Below are positions 18,079 to 26,915 of a DNA stretch of 64,000 nucleotides, one piece after another. Position numbers and translations under genes: made by a program. The notes below the pieces were generated by a model, which had not been told where the DNA came from, searched no databases, and saw only the letters and a list, made by a program, of their open reading frames with translations. The number at the start of each line of letters is the position of its first letter. The first letter of the stretch is position 1. This DNA comes from Bacillota bacterium (lineage in GTDB: Bacteria; Bacillota; Sulfobacillia; Sulfobacillales; Sulfobacillaceae): the NCBI GenBank assembly GCA_026627385.1, contig JAPNUR010000002.1:186001-250000 (forward strand), in the 5' to 3' direction.

Positions 18079-19583
18079 AGCAGGCGAGACAGGCGGGTGC
18101 CAGTGGCACTTAATCCGGCAAAGTATACGGCGGCAGCGACCAACACGCTGGTCACAATCGTGAGGAGATGATCAACATGTTGGGCGTGAAGCCAGCGTTG
18201 CCACAGGGGTGTGATGAGCCAAATGGGCAGCGAGGCCACCACCGGTTTGCCCAGCACGCGCCCCCAGGGGATCTTGACCCGGGTCAGGCGCACCACGTAG
18301 TAGAGATTGAGGAGAGCGGATAACGCAAAGCCCACGGAAACGGCGATGGCAATACCTTCTGGTCCTCGTCCCGGACGGCTGGCGAGTCCCCAAATGAGGG
18401 CAATTTCTACGAGGCTGGCCAATAAGTCGTTCCATAAAGGCAAATCCGTGCGCCCGAGTCCCCTGAGAATGCCAGCAAAGGCAATGTCAAAATACAAAAA
18501 GAAGCCCCCAATCACCAGGGGAATGAAGACGGTGGCGGGAATGTGGGCGTGAAAGAAGAGATCGTCTAGGGGAAGCCCTAGCGTTAACAAGACAAACGTC
18601 ACCGGCACCGTCAGGAGTGCGGTCGCCCGAACACTGTCCACAATGTCGCGTCGCGCTTTGTCGTGTTGGGCGTGGCTGGTCGCTTCCGCAATGACGGGGA
18701 TCAGGTTCGTGGAAAGGGATACGGTTAAGGCCGTGGGGAACAAAATGAGCGGCAGGGCCATACCGGTAAGTTGCCCAAAGTAACTCACTGCGGCCGCTCG
18801 GGACATCCCCGACAATTCGAGTCGCAGGGGGATAAGCGCGGCTTCCACGACCCCAATGAGCGAGCCCAATAAGCGGCTTAAGGTCACTGGGATAGAAAGA
18901 CGCAGAATAGCGGGAACCAATGCACTGCCGCCGCGCCCTTGAGCACTATCAGAAAGCCGCGCACGGCGGTACCCCACATAGAGGATGCCAAGGCTAACGC
19001 CTTCACCGACAGGAATTAACAGGACGGCAACCAACGGGGGATTGGCAAACATCAGGCGCCCGGCAAGATTGAGTAAGGTAAAGAGGATGGCCACGCGCAC
19101 GAGCTGTTCAGCCACCTGGGCCATGGCTGGATACTCCATTTCTTGGCGGCCGATGAAATATCCTCGCAAGACGCTGGAAAAGGCGACGGCCAGTAACGCC
19201 GGGGCCAGGGCCCACAAGAGCGGAGCCAATGTGCGATCATGGTAAAGGACGTGGGCTAAGGGCCGAGCGCCGACAACCGTCAGTACCATTAAGGGCAAGG
19301 TAATCGTTAGCACTATGAGGGTGGCAACACGCAACAGACGCCGAGCGGGAGCTTTGCCCTCGGCAAGCATCTGAGAGACGGCGACCGGGGTGCCGGCCAC
19401 AGCGAGCGTGACCAACGTGACGTAGAAGGGAAAGACCATTTGGAATAACCCTAATCCCTCGCTGCCGAGAAATCGCGCTAAGAGGATGCGATAGATGAGA
19501 CCGAGGCCGCGAGAAATGAGGGCGGCGGACGTGAGAGTCAGGGTGCCCCACCATAACGACGTCTTTCGGGCACGTGGTTGCAT
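18075..19583 (-). CDS. Oligosaccharide flippase family protein (SpoVB/MurJ-like)
   Basis: Polytopic membrane protein of the MOP superfamily with about 12-14 hydrophobic helices. The first helix region SRGLGLIYRILLARFLGSEGLGLFQM is the typical start of the SpoVB branch. Known members flip lipid II or sporulation-specific cell-wall precursors. The frame is open to 19796, but ATG 19583 with GGGAGGG upstream gives the family N-terminus and 502 residues. Divergent from a peptidoglycan transglycosylase, with gpr nearby, which fits a spore-cortex role, though the precise substrate cannot be read. Confidence 0.88.
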   Translation of the reverse strand: MQPRARKTSLWWGTLTLTSAALISRGLGLIYRILLARFLGSEGLGLFQMVFPFYVTLVTLAVAGTPVAVSQMLAEGKAPARRLLRVATLIVLTITLPLMVLTVVGARPLAHVLYHDRTLAPLLWALAPALLAVAFSSVLRGYFIGRQEMEYPAMAQVAEQLVRVAILFTLLNLAGRLMFANPPLVAVLLIPVGEGVSLGILYVGYRRARLSDSAQGRGGSALVPAILRLSIPVTLSRLLGSLIGVVEAALIPLRLELSGMSRAAAVSYFGQLTGMALPLILFPTALTVSLSTNLIPVIAEATSHAQHDKARRDIVDSVRATALLTVPVTFVLLTLGLPLDDLFFHAHIPATVFIPLVIGGFFLYFDIAFAGILRGLGRTDLPLWNDLLASLVEIALIWGLASRPGRGPEGIAIAVSVGFALSALLNLYYVVRLTRVKIPWGRVLGKPVVASLPIWLITPLWQRWLHAQHVDHLLTIVTSVLVAAAVYFAGLSATGTRLSRLL

Positions 19584-19673
19584 TGTCCATCCCTCCCTCT
19601 TACATGTATGTGCGAAGGGACGGGATCTTGCTTGGCAACAGGGCGGCGTTGGAGCCTTGGGCGCGTAGGGGCT

Positions 19674-20414
19674 ATGCTCACGGTGATGTTGGCGGTGAGC
19701 GCCGTACCGGTCGTGCGCTTTTATCAATCGTACTGGCCACGGGTCGTTGCCCTGCCAACGATGGTGCGCATGCGCGAACTCCGCGAAGGCGGCCATTGGG
19801 TCAGCTTAAATCGCGTGTCGCCATGGGTCGTACGCGCATTGGTGGCGACGGAAGATCGAACGTTTTATTCCAACTTTGGCATTAGTTTCGAAGGGATTGC
19901 TCGGTCCCTGTTGGTGGACTTAACGACGCACCAATTTCTCGAGGGAGGCAGCACGCTGACGCAGCAATTAGTCCGTGATACGCTCTTGTCACCGGACAAG
20001 ACTTTTCGACGCAAGGTGGCGGAAGCGCTGCTGGCTGTGTTATTGACCGTCATCTATTCCAAGCGGGAGATTTTGAGCCTATATCTCAATGAGGTGTATC
20101 TCGGCAACGGTTACTATGGCATCGGTGCCGCTAGCCGGGGGTATTTTGGCGTGGCCGCGAATGCCTTAACCAGTGCTCAGGCGACCCTAGTGGCTGGCCT
20201 ACCCCAAGCTCCCAGCGCTTACGATCCCTTGGTTCACCTGCACCAAGCCAGGGCGCGGCAATGGCAGGTGTTATCCAGTATGGTGCAAGATGGGCTCCTC
20301 ACCCGCCAACAAGCGGTGCACATTTTTCACATGCCGCTGGGTCTCCGCCGAGAAGGCGTGTCTGTCAAGCCTGATGATCGCTCGCATAATTCCAGCAATG
20401 GGCGGCCACGATAG
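19674..20414 (+). CDS. Monofunctional GT51 peptidoglycan glycosyltransferase
   Basis: Polymerises lipid II into glycan strands. One membrane helix (residues 1-17) is followed by a GT51 domain: ATEDRTFY (catalytic Glu), GGSTLTQQLVRD, and KREILSLYLNEVYLGNGYYGIGAASRGYFG. There is no transpeptidase domain, so it is an MtgA-like product or a class A PBP cut to its first domain. The usual HxG after EDRxFY is changed to SNFG. The start is uncertain: ATG 19674 is chosen; TTG 19656 would add basic residues before the helix. It ends 45 bases before gpr. Confidence 0.85.
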   Translation: MLTVMLAVSAVPVVRFYQSYWPRVVALPTMVRMRELREGGHWVSLNRVSPWVVRALVATEDRTFYSNFGISFEGIARSLLVDLTTHQFLEGGSTLTQQLVRDTLLSPDKTFRRKVAEALLAVLLTVIYSKREILSLYLNEVYLGNGYYGIGAASRGYFGVAANALTSAQATLVAGLPQAPSAYDPLVHLHQARARQWQVLSSMVQDGLLTRQQAVHIFHMPLGLRREGVSVKPDDRSHNSSNGRPR

Positions 20415-20459
20415 TGGGGGTGGCGCAGAGCCTGCCTCTATGCGAGGAGGTCGATAGGG

Positions 20460-21437
20460 ATGGCAGAACAACCGGTCGAGTTTCGCCCCATTCATGTGTA
20501 CACGGATATGGCCATTGAAGCCCGGGACATTGTGCGCGGCTCGGCCACTCGCGAAATTCCTGGGGTACGGGTGAAAGAAAGCCAGCTTGAGGGGGTGGTC
20601 GTGACCGAGGTGGAGATTGTCGAGGAATCCGCGGAACGGTTGATGGGGAAACCTCGGGGGCACTATATTACGTTAGATGTGCCAACGTTTAAAGAACGCG
20701 ATCCAGACTTGAAAGAGCGATTGAAAACCGAACTGGCGCGTCAACTGATGCCGCTGTTGCCACATGAGCTGTCGGCGAGCGTCCTCGTCGTCGGTTTAGG
20801 CAACTGGAATGCGACGCCTGACGCGTTGGGCCCGCGGGTTGTGGAACGGTTGTTGGTGACCCGCCATCTAGGATCGGTGGTCGCAGAGGATATACGCCAG
20901 CGCATGCGCCCAGTGGCTGCGGTGGCGCCAGGCGTCCTGGGCACCACTGGTATTGAAACACTGGACATCATTCGCGGGATTGTCAATGAAGCCAAGCCCG
21001 ATGCTGTCATCGCCATTGACGCGTTGGCGGCACGCAACCTGGACCGCTTGCTGGGCAGCGTGCAAATTGCCGATACCGGCATTCAACCGGGGTCGGGGGT
21101 GGGCAACCGCCGGCAGGCTTTGACCCGTGAAAGCCTGGGTGTGCCTGTTATCGCTATCGGCGTATGCACCGTCGTGCAGGCAGTGAGTATTGCCCAAGAA
21201 GCGGTCCATCTGTTGGCCGACCAATTAGCCCATGACATGGCGTTTTATTCGCTATTAAAAGAGATGAAACCATCCGAACAGCGAGGACTGATTGACGAGG
21301 TCCTTGGCACTCGCTTTAGCGAGTTGATGGTGACGCCCAAGGAAATTGACGTGTTAATTGATGATATGGCCGATGTCCTTGGCGAGGCATTGAACAAAGC
21401 CTTACAACCAGCCCTCGATGATCACGAATGGCAGTAA
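20460..21437 (+). CDS. gpr: Germination protease GPR
   Basis: Endopeptidase that degrades small acid-soluble spore proteins at germination; family A25. The N-terminal propeptide region carries VYTDMAIEARDIVRG, near the known autoprocessing site, followed by GLGNWNATPDALGPRVV and PGVLGTTGIET, which are typical. 325 residues, near the usual 330-370. ATG 20460 follows GAGGAGGT. This gene is direct evidence that the host forms endospores. Confidence 0.95.
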   Translation: MAEQPVEFRPIHVYTDMAIEARDIVRGSATREIPGVRVKESQLEGVVVTEVEIVEESAERLMGKPRGHYITLDVPTFKERDPDLKERLKTELARQLMPLLPHELSASVLVVGLGNWNATPDALGPRVVERLLVTRHLGSVVAEDIRQRMRPVAAVAPGVLGTTGIETLDIIRGIVNEAKPDAVIAIDALAARNLDRLLGSVQIADTGIQPGSGVGNRRQALTRESLGVPVIAIGVCTVVQAVSIAQEAVHLLADQLAHDMAFYSLLKEMKPSEQRGLIDEVLGTRFSELMVTPKEIDVLIDDMADVLGEALNKALQPALDDHEWQ

Positions 21438-21447
21438 TGTGCGCCTC

Positions 21448-21702
21448 TTATCGAGTGAACGGCAAAATGTACGGTAACAGGAGGCACAAGGCGATGATGA
21501 CGATAATCCACCAGGTCGCCGATGTGGGCCGCCGCAGGCGACGCTTGGAAAGGGTCGCGCGTTCAATCGTGCGTTTCTTGGGACGAAAGGGGATCACTTT
21601 AGCCATTTCTCGCCGTCGTTCAGCCGTTGGCCCCAACGACATGCCGCACACTGCACAAACTTGTCCGTCGTCGCCGACTTTTGACCCACAGTGTTCACAA
21701 AT
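21448..21702 (-). CDS. Small zinc-ribbon membrane protein, probable ATT start
   Basis: From ATT 21702 the frame reads (M)CEHCGSKVGDDGQVCAVCG, a complete zinc ribbon of two CxxC pairs, then a basic segment and one C-terminal helix (WWIIVIIALCLLLPYIL). The only ATG (21651) lies after both cysteine pairs, so using it would discard the zinc ribbon. GGGAGG stands about 11 bases before the ATT, and an in-frame TGA lies eight codons upstream of it. No ATG, GTG or TTG is available in frame between. 84 residues. Function unknown; similar short zinc-ribbon anchors are common in Firmicutes. Confidence 0.65.
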   Translation of the reverse strand: MCEHCGSKVGDDGQVCAVCGMSLGPTAERRREMAKVIPFRPKKRTIERATLSKRRLRRPTSATWWIIVIIALCLLLPYILPFTR

Positions 21703-21799
21703 CGTGTGAGGCGCCTCCCTTCACTCCTATTATCGCCATTTTAGCGGATTTTTTAAATCTGTATAGCCTCATTTGTTTTCCAAATCACGCGATTTTTCG

Positions 21800-22336
21800 T
21801 CACGAACGAGGCTCCGCGAGTTCTGTCGGCCGCCACCGTCCACGCTGCATAATCCACCCGCGCGCATTCAAAAAATAGACCAGACCCAGGTGGGTTTTGG
21901 CATCAGCTGCCCGTCCTTCGATGAGGAGGTTGGGCACCTCGCTAACAGGGACAATTTTAATGTCGATGTCTTCTGTGGCATCCCAGTGGGTTTCACCCGG
22001 GGTGGGGTTAATCGTGTAGTAAAGGTGCACTTTGTGGCGCGATAAACCCACCGAGGGATAAAAGCGCGAAATGAGGCGAAGCTCCTTGGCCTGGTATCCC
22101 GTTTCTTCCGCCAATTCTCGCCGCGCGCCCTCTACAGGTTCTTCGCCTCGTCGGAGGCGCCCAGCAGGCAGCTCTAAAATGCGGCGGCCTAATGCCGGTC
22201 GAAATTGTTCAACCAGGACAATGCCGCTGGGTACCTCGGCGATGACCGCGCAGACATCCGGCAGCACCAGGTATTCGTGAATGTAATGGGTCCCGCGCAC
22301 TGTCACGGGCACCTTGCGAATGCGGTTTCTTAACAA
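21800..22336 (-). CDS. Nudix hydrolase, ADP-ribose pyrophosphatase type
   Basis: Hydrolyses ADP-ribose or a similar NDP-sugar. The Nudix box GRLRRGEEPVEGARRELAEETGY is complete (GX5EX7REXXEEXG), preceded by VLVEQFRPALGRRILELPAG, which is characteristic of ADPRases. TTG 22336 is used: GGAGGAG stands 8 bases upstream and no better start exists. 178 residues. Divergent from gltA. Confidence 0.92.
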   Translation of the reverse strand: MLRNRIRKVPVTVRGTHYIHEYLVLPDVCAVIAEVPSGIVLVEQFRPALGRRILELPAGRLRRGEEPVEGARRELAEETGYQAKELRLISRFYPSVGLSRHKVHLYYTINPTPGETHWDATEDIDIKIVPVSEVPNLLIEGRAADAKTHLGLVYFLNARGWIMQRGRWRPTELAEPRS

Positions 22337-22546
22337 ATTGTCGACTCCTCCGGCACGTCGGTTATCGATATTATAGCAATTGCTCTGGAAAATGGAGAAT
22401 GCCGCGTGGCGTCAAAGCGGCGGAGTTGTCAAGCAAAAATTTTTAGGGATCCTTTTGGCAGCAAGAGGAGTACAATTTTCGTGGTATCTGCGTTCGCCCG
22501 GGGGTGCCGAGCTGTTACATATCCAACACAACGAGGAGGCGCAAAT

Positions 22547-23674
22547 ATGGCAGTAGAAGGGTTTAAGGCTGGCCTAGAAGATGTGGTGGCTAGCACATCA
22601 GACATTTGTTTTATTGATGGCCGGGAGGGGCGCCTAGTCTATCGCGGTTATAACGTTGCGGATTTGGCGGAATCCACCAGTTTTGAAGAAGTGGTCTATC
22701 TACTGTGGAAAGGGGATCTGCCCAATCGATCCCAACTGGATGTCTTACGACAAGAATTGACGGCATCGGCGAAGCTGAGTGAACCGGTGCAACGTTTATT
22801 GCAGTCGCTCCCGCATGACACGCACCCTATGGATGCTTTGCGGACTGCGGTTAGCTTGGCAGGCATCTACGATCCCGACGGCAATGCGATGACGGATGAG
22901 GCCAACCATCGCAAAGCGGTGCGACTAGTGGCGCAGGTTCCCACGATGGTCGCGGCGTTCGACCGCATACGCCACGGCCATGCGCCGGTGGATCCGGATC
23001 CGTCGCTATCGCTGGCGGAGAATTTTCTCTATATGTTGCACGGGCAAAGGCCGAAACCACTTCATGCCCGGGTGTTCAATACGGCGTTGATCTTGCATGC
23101 TGACCATGAGTTGAATGCCTCGACCTTTTCCGCCCGCGTTACAGCCGGGACCTTGTCCGACATCTATTCGGCCATTACGTCGGCTATTGGCACACTGAAG
23201 GGTCCGTTGCACGGCGGTGCCAATGAGCAGGTGATGTACATGCTGCAAAAGATCGGTACTGTCGAAAATGCTCGGCCTTGGATTGAGGCGGCTTTGGCGC
23301 GGAAGGAAAAGATTATGGGATTTGGCCATCGGGTGTACCGGACGGAAGATCCTCGCGCCGTCATTTTACGGCGGCTATCCAAGGAAGTCGGAGAAGATGC
23401 TGGCGACCTGAAGTGGTATCACATGTTGAACGAAGTGCGCGAGGCCATTATGAGCGCCAAGAAATTGTACCCCAACGTCGATTTGTATTCCGGGTCGGTT
23501 TATGCGCAGATGGGCATACCGACCGATATTTTTACTCCGGTATTTGCCGTGAGCCGTATTGCTGGATGGACAGCCCATGTCCTCGAGCAATATGCTCACA
23601 ATCGGCTCATTCGGCCTCGGGCCGAATACACCGGTCCGACTCATCGCCAGTTTATCCCGCTAGATCAGCGGTAG
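22547..23674 (+). CDS. gltA: Citrate synthase
   Basis: Condenses oxaloacetate and acetyl-CoA at the entry to the TCA cycle. The signature GFGHRVYRTEDPR contains a catalytic histidine; LHGGANE holds another, and the catalytic aspartate lies in the IPTDIFTPVFAVSR region. It is the short Gram-positive type (375 residues). The frame is open to 22406, but ATG 22547 preceded by GAGGAGG is the right start. 2-methylcitrate activity cannot be excluded. A GC-rich hairpin follows. Confidence 0.95.
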   Translation: MAVEGFKAGLEDVVASTSDICFIDGREGRLVYRGYNVADLAESTSFEEVVYLLWKGDLPNRSQLDVLRQELTASAKLSEPVQRLLQSLPHDTHPMDALRTAVSLAGIYDPDGNAMTDEANHRKAVRLVAQVPTMVAAFDRIRHGHAPVDPDPSLSLAENFLYMLHGQRPKPLHARVFNTALILHADHELNASTFSARVTAGTLSDIYSAITSAIGTLKGPLHGGANEQVMYMLQKIGTVENARPWIEAALARKEKIMGFGHRVYRTEDPRAVILRRLSKEVGEDAGDLKWYHMLNEVREAIMSAKKLYPNVDLYSGSVYAQMGIPTDIFTPVFAVSRIAGWTAHVLEQYAHNRLIRPRAEYTGPTHRQFIPLDQR

Positions 23675-23683
23675 AGACAAGTG

Positions 23684-23708
23684 GCCGGGGGACGGCCTGT
23701 CCCCCGGC
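23684..23708 (+). terminator. Hairpin after gltA
   Basis: GCCGGGGGAC and GTCCCCCGGC form a perfect 10-bp stem with loop GGCCT. The trailing TCTT is poor in T, so termination may be weak or partly a barrier between convergent genes. Confidence 0.6.
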
Positions 23709-23774
23709 TCTTCGATGCCCATATCAACGGGACTGGTTCCCCAAATCGCCGGACACGCCCGCTGGCGCCGTCTC

Positions 23775-24308
23775 TCAGACTTCGAATAACGGCAAGCGAA
23801 ATCGGCCCCGAGTGAGCCACGACCATAGTCCAGCTAAGCCCAGCCAACCGATGCCTAACGCGACGTGAGGGACATGGGCAATCATGGCCACGCCAAATAG
23901 CAGCGAATACCAAGGGATTACGCGACCCGCTGGAAAACGGAAGCAATGTGTCTCTTTGGCAGCCATAATGGCGGCTGACGCTAGGCTCGCGGCCCAACCT
24001 GCCAAAGGAACAAATGGCCACAACAAAAATCCCGCGATGGCCAACGCGCGGACGAGATTACGCCAACTTTTGAGCCATACAAGAAATGTGGCGGACGCAC
24101 TGAGTATGGTCAAAGACACGGCGCCTTGAGCCCAAAAGATCAGCGCTGGCTCGTGAGTAAGGGTGCTCAGTCCTTCCCACGTGATGCTGAGGGTTATCCC
24201 CAAGAGGCTATAGCGGTAAAATCGATCTCGCTGAGCCGGGTACGGGGGCATGGTGATGCCCGGGGGTGGGGTTAAATGTTCTACGAGTTCGTCGCGCGTT
24301 CTGGACAT
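23775..24308 (-). CDS. Integral membrane protein of unknown function
   Basis: Five or so hydrophobic helices in 177 residues, with a soluble N-terminus (MSRTRDELVEHLTPPP). A central motif AKETHCFRFPAGR recalls the DUF2301 membrane family, but the resemblance is from memory and untested. ATG 24308 with GCGAGG 7 bases upstream is preferred over a GTG at 24422 that has no ribosome site. No functional link to its neighbours is evident. Confidence 0.7.
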   Translation of the reverse strand: MSRTRDELVEHLTPPPGITMPPYPAQRDRFYRYSLLGITLSITWEGLSTLTHEPALIFWAQGAVSLTILSASATFLVWLKSWRNLVRALAIAGFLLWPFVPLAGWAASLASAAIMAAKETHCFRFPAGRVIPWYSLLFGVAMIAHVPHVALGIGWLGLAGLWSWLTRGRFRLPLFEV

Positions 24309-24553
24309 CGGATAGCCTCGCTTTCCACACATGTCGATATGCATCAAGGCATGGAAGAGATCAAGCGCGTCTTCTTGCTTTAGTGCATACCTTTTCGCGG
24401 CCAATGTCAATGAGAAGGCCACGTGTGGGGTGAGCGGCAGAGACGGTGGAAGGGCACGGCATTCAATAGATAGCTGCTGAAGGCCAGCCTCCCCCTAATA
24501 CTGCGATCGAGGTGACCGTAGTCCACTGTAGTCTTTCTTAATTATGGATTCCG

Positions 24554-25132
24554 TCAGCCATGAGACTGTAACTGTGGTGGGATGCGGAAGGACACGCCGT
24601 GGATTCCGACCCCATATTGGTAGACCATAGTGCCGCCGATCGATGCGGTCATGGTGATCATCACGACGGCAGCGACAAGAAAAATGAAACTCAGCACCGA
24701 TTGGCGACCACGTCCGCTACCGTTTAACGACCACGCGCGGTCGGGTTGACGCGAGCGGGGATAACGAGCGATGAGGCGCGCGCCAATCGCCAGCATGGTA
24801 AACAATCCGGTTAGTACGGCGTAGGCTTGGTGGGTACTTAAAAGGGCGCTGGTGGTGGGTGTCCACTTGACAAATTGTTCGGAGATGACCCCCATGGCTG
24901 AGGTGACAATGCCGGCAATGAGACCTAAGACAAGCAACCAAAAGCTGGCCCGATCAAAAAAGCGGTCGGGCGTGCGCCAAAAAAACCCGAGAAGCGTGGT
25001 AAACAGGCTTCCATACAAAAGGGCAATGGGAAAGTGTACGAGCATGGGGTGAATCACGGGCGGAAAGATGCGCACCCCAATGTTGATCCAAGTTCGCAGA
25101 ATGGCATTCCAAATGCCAAAGAGAAAACTCAT
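24554..25132 (-). CDS. DUF2231-type membrane protein
   Basis: 192 residues with four hydrophobic segments. The opening PPVIHPMLVHFPIALLYGSLF is the hallmark of DUF2231, a four-helix family of unknown function with conserved histidines that may bind metal or haem. The second half has STHQAYAVLTG with a further histidine. It stands alone, 131 bases or more from its neighbours. Confidence 0.82.
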   Translation of the reverse strand: MSFLFGIWNAILRTWINIGVRIFPPVIHPMLVHFPIALLYGSLFTTLLGFFWRTPDRFFDRASFWLLVLGLIAGIVTSAMGVISEQFVKWTPTTSALLSTHQAYAVLTGLFTMLAIGARLIARYPRSRQPDRAWSLNGSGRGRQSVLSFIFLVAAVVMITMTASIGGTMVYQYGVGIHGVSFRIPPQLQSHG

Positions 25133-25315
25133 GGCTAAACTCCTTGTCCCCTATTCAGGGCTTGCGCCCATAAAATACGTTCAATTGGTTAACGACGGGG
25201 TGCGTCTGATTGTTACCGCTTGTTCACGCTCGTTGTGGTGTATAGGGGATCAGCATGCGTGCTCAACCAACCAATGTACCATGGCTGGTGAAAGTCTCTT
25301 TTGGGCCGGCAGACC

Positions 25316-25990
25316 CTAGTCAAAGACCTGGATGCCAAGGCGTCGCATCGCCTCAATGGCTTCTTTAAGATGGTCAGGGTGGTGAAAGATGACGGTATGC
25401 AGATGATAACCGTCGGTTAAGGCTGAGAGTAAAGTCGCCCGGTTTTGGGTCACCGCTTGCCAAAAGTCGTCGACATCCCGTCTTGACCGGAGGTTCAGAT
25501 TGCCCGACAATTCGCCGTACAAGGGATGGGCGACCATGACGTTGGCCACGACTAGGCCATGGTCTACCAGCGTGTAGAGTTCGTCGGGCGTCTGCTCAGG
25601 CTGATGACGGACCGAAATCACCGTTTGATTGGCAGCTAATGCTGACCACAGCATATAGCCGCGCGGCGTGGAAATGACGGGAAGACCTTTGGCTTTTAAT
25701 AAGGCGATTTCATGAACGACGACCTGACGAGTGACACCGAGCATCTGTGCCAAGTCCTCCCCGCGCACCGGTTCGGGATGGGTGGCTAGCCACTCTTGGA
25801 TTAATGCTTGTCGCCGTTCCCGCTCACTCATCCCGTCGAAAGCCTCCTTCCGCCCATCCCCACCCTGCGGGTGGATCGCCCTAACGGAATGTCTAGGTTG
25901 ACCCCCACCGTGCGTTGCCGTCGCCGCCACGGCCTCTAGTCCCTTTCCCGCACTATGGTACCATGTTTGGTATCTCGCTTGGAACGCCAT
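25316..25990 (-). CDS. niaR: NiaR/YrxA-type transcriptional repressor (HTH_11 plus 3H domain)
   Basis: The winged helix RGEDLAQMLGVTRQVVVHEIALLKAKGLPVISTPRGYML is followed by a 3H domain with conserved histidines (VRHQ, VDHG, HPLYGELSG, GYHLHTVIFHHPDH). Known members repress NAD-salvage genes with nicotinate as co-repressor. Two starts compete. ATG 25990 lies 7 bases after a perfect AGGAGG and adds 53 residues of low-complexity sequence; ATG 25831, with GGAGG 11 bases upstream, gives the usual 171 residues. The upstream one is chosen for its ribosome site. No NAD gene is next to it; its target is not visible. Confidence 0.82.
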   Translation of the reverse strand: MAFQARYQTWYHSAGKGLEAVAATATHGGGQPRHSVRAIHPQGGDGRKEAFDGMSERERRQALIQEWLATHPEPVRGEDLAQMLGVTRQVVVHEIALLKAKGLPVISTPRGYMLWSALAANQTVISVRHQPEQTPDELYTLVDHGLVVANVMVAHPLYGELSGNLNLRSRRDVDDFWQAVTQNRATLLSALTDGYHLHTVIFHHPDHLKEAIEAMRRLGIQVFD

Positions 25991-26038
25991 CTGATCACCT
26001 CCTCTCTTGGATTGGAATTCCTTCCGATACGCGCACTT

Positions 26039-26047
26039 TGGTATGAT
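26039..26047 (+). promoter_or_regulatory. Candidate extended -10 promoter of pxpBCA
   Basis: TGGTATGAT has the TGn-TATnAT form, 113 bases upstream of pxpB. No convincing -35 is at the right spacing. A palindrome ATGGTACCAT lies at about 25958-25967 in the same gap and might be an operator for the divergent regulator. Confidence 0.35.
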
Positions 26048-26159
26048 CAGAAAAACACCGTGGCATGGTGCCTTGAATGTTTCAATTACGATGCTCGGAA
26101 GGTCAATGCCACCGTATTTCCAATCAGTGAAAGACCTTGCTTTGGAGGGCGATGGGAGC

Positions 26160-26915
26160 ATGGCGCGACCGATTGTACTAACCAGCCACTTGCCCTGGTG
26201 TGACTGGGTGCGCCTCGCGGGGGATGCCGCTCTCCTCTTCTCCTTTGGCGAAACACCGGATGAGCGCGTCAATCAACAGGTCCTTAAAGTCGCACGCGTA
26301 TTGGCTCGGGCCGCGATCCCCGGTGTGGTTTCTTGGGTCCCAGCTTATACCACCTTGCTGGTCGAGTTTGATCCCGCCGCGTGGCACCCAGCAACACTTG
26401 TGGACGCGTTGTCAGGGTATGTTGAGACAAGTGGGGAGATTGCCGAACGCGGCTGGACCTGGGAGGTTCCCGTGTTATACGGAGGGAGTCACGGCCCAGA
26501 CTTATCTGAGGTGGCTCAGCGGTTGGGACTTTCGCCTGAGGAGGTGATTGCCCAGCATAGCGCCCAACCTTATCGGATTTTTTGTCTGGGGTTTGCCCCA
26601 GGGTTCCCTTTAGCGGGGTTATTGCCCCCCTCCTTGCGTTTGCCAAGGCGCGAGACGCCGCGTACGCAGGTGTACCCCGGGGCGGTAGCCATTGCCGGGG
26701 CACAGACCGGGATTTACCCCATTCGCACGCCGGGTGGATGGCACCTGATTGGCGAGACGCCGGTCCCTCTCTTTGATTGGTCGGCGTCACCGCCTACTGT
26801 GTACGAGCCGGGAGACCGGCTGTGGTTTCGACCGATTGCCAAAGAGGCGTTTGATGCTCTGCAACGCGCACGAGAGAACGACGGTTTGACCCTGAGGCGG
26901 GTGAGCATGGAGTGA
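26160..26915 (+). CDS. pxpB: 5-oxoprolinase subunit PxpB (KipI family)
   Basis: Allophanate hydrolase subunit 1 / KipI fold. With PxpA and PxpC it cleaves 5-oxoproline (pyroglutamate) to glutamate using ATP. Motifs: GDAALLFSFG at the N-terminus, VPVLYGGSHGPDL, and FCLGFAPGFPLAGLLP. 251 residues from ATG 26160; the open frame to 26007 is rejected since ATG 26160 has GGAGGG 11 bases upstream and gives the family start. It overlaps pxpC by 4 bases. Confidence 0.93.
   Translation: MARPIVLTSHLPWCDWVRLAGDAALLFSFGETPDERVNQQVLKVARVLARAAIPGVVSWVPAYTTLLVEFDPAAWHPATLVDALSGYVETSGEIAERGWTWEVPVLYGGSHGPDLSEVAQRLGLSPEEVIAQHSAQPYRIFCLGFAPGFPLAGLLPPSLRLPRRETPRTQVYPGAVAIAGAQTGIYPIRTPGGWHLIGETPVPLFDWSASPPTVYEPGDRLWFRPIAKEAFDALQRARENDGLTLRRVSME

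Noticed and set aside
22426-22476. TTGTCA and TACAAT as a gltA promoter
   Set aside because: The boxes are 39 bases apart, too far for one sigma-A promoter.
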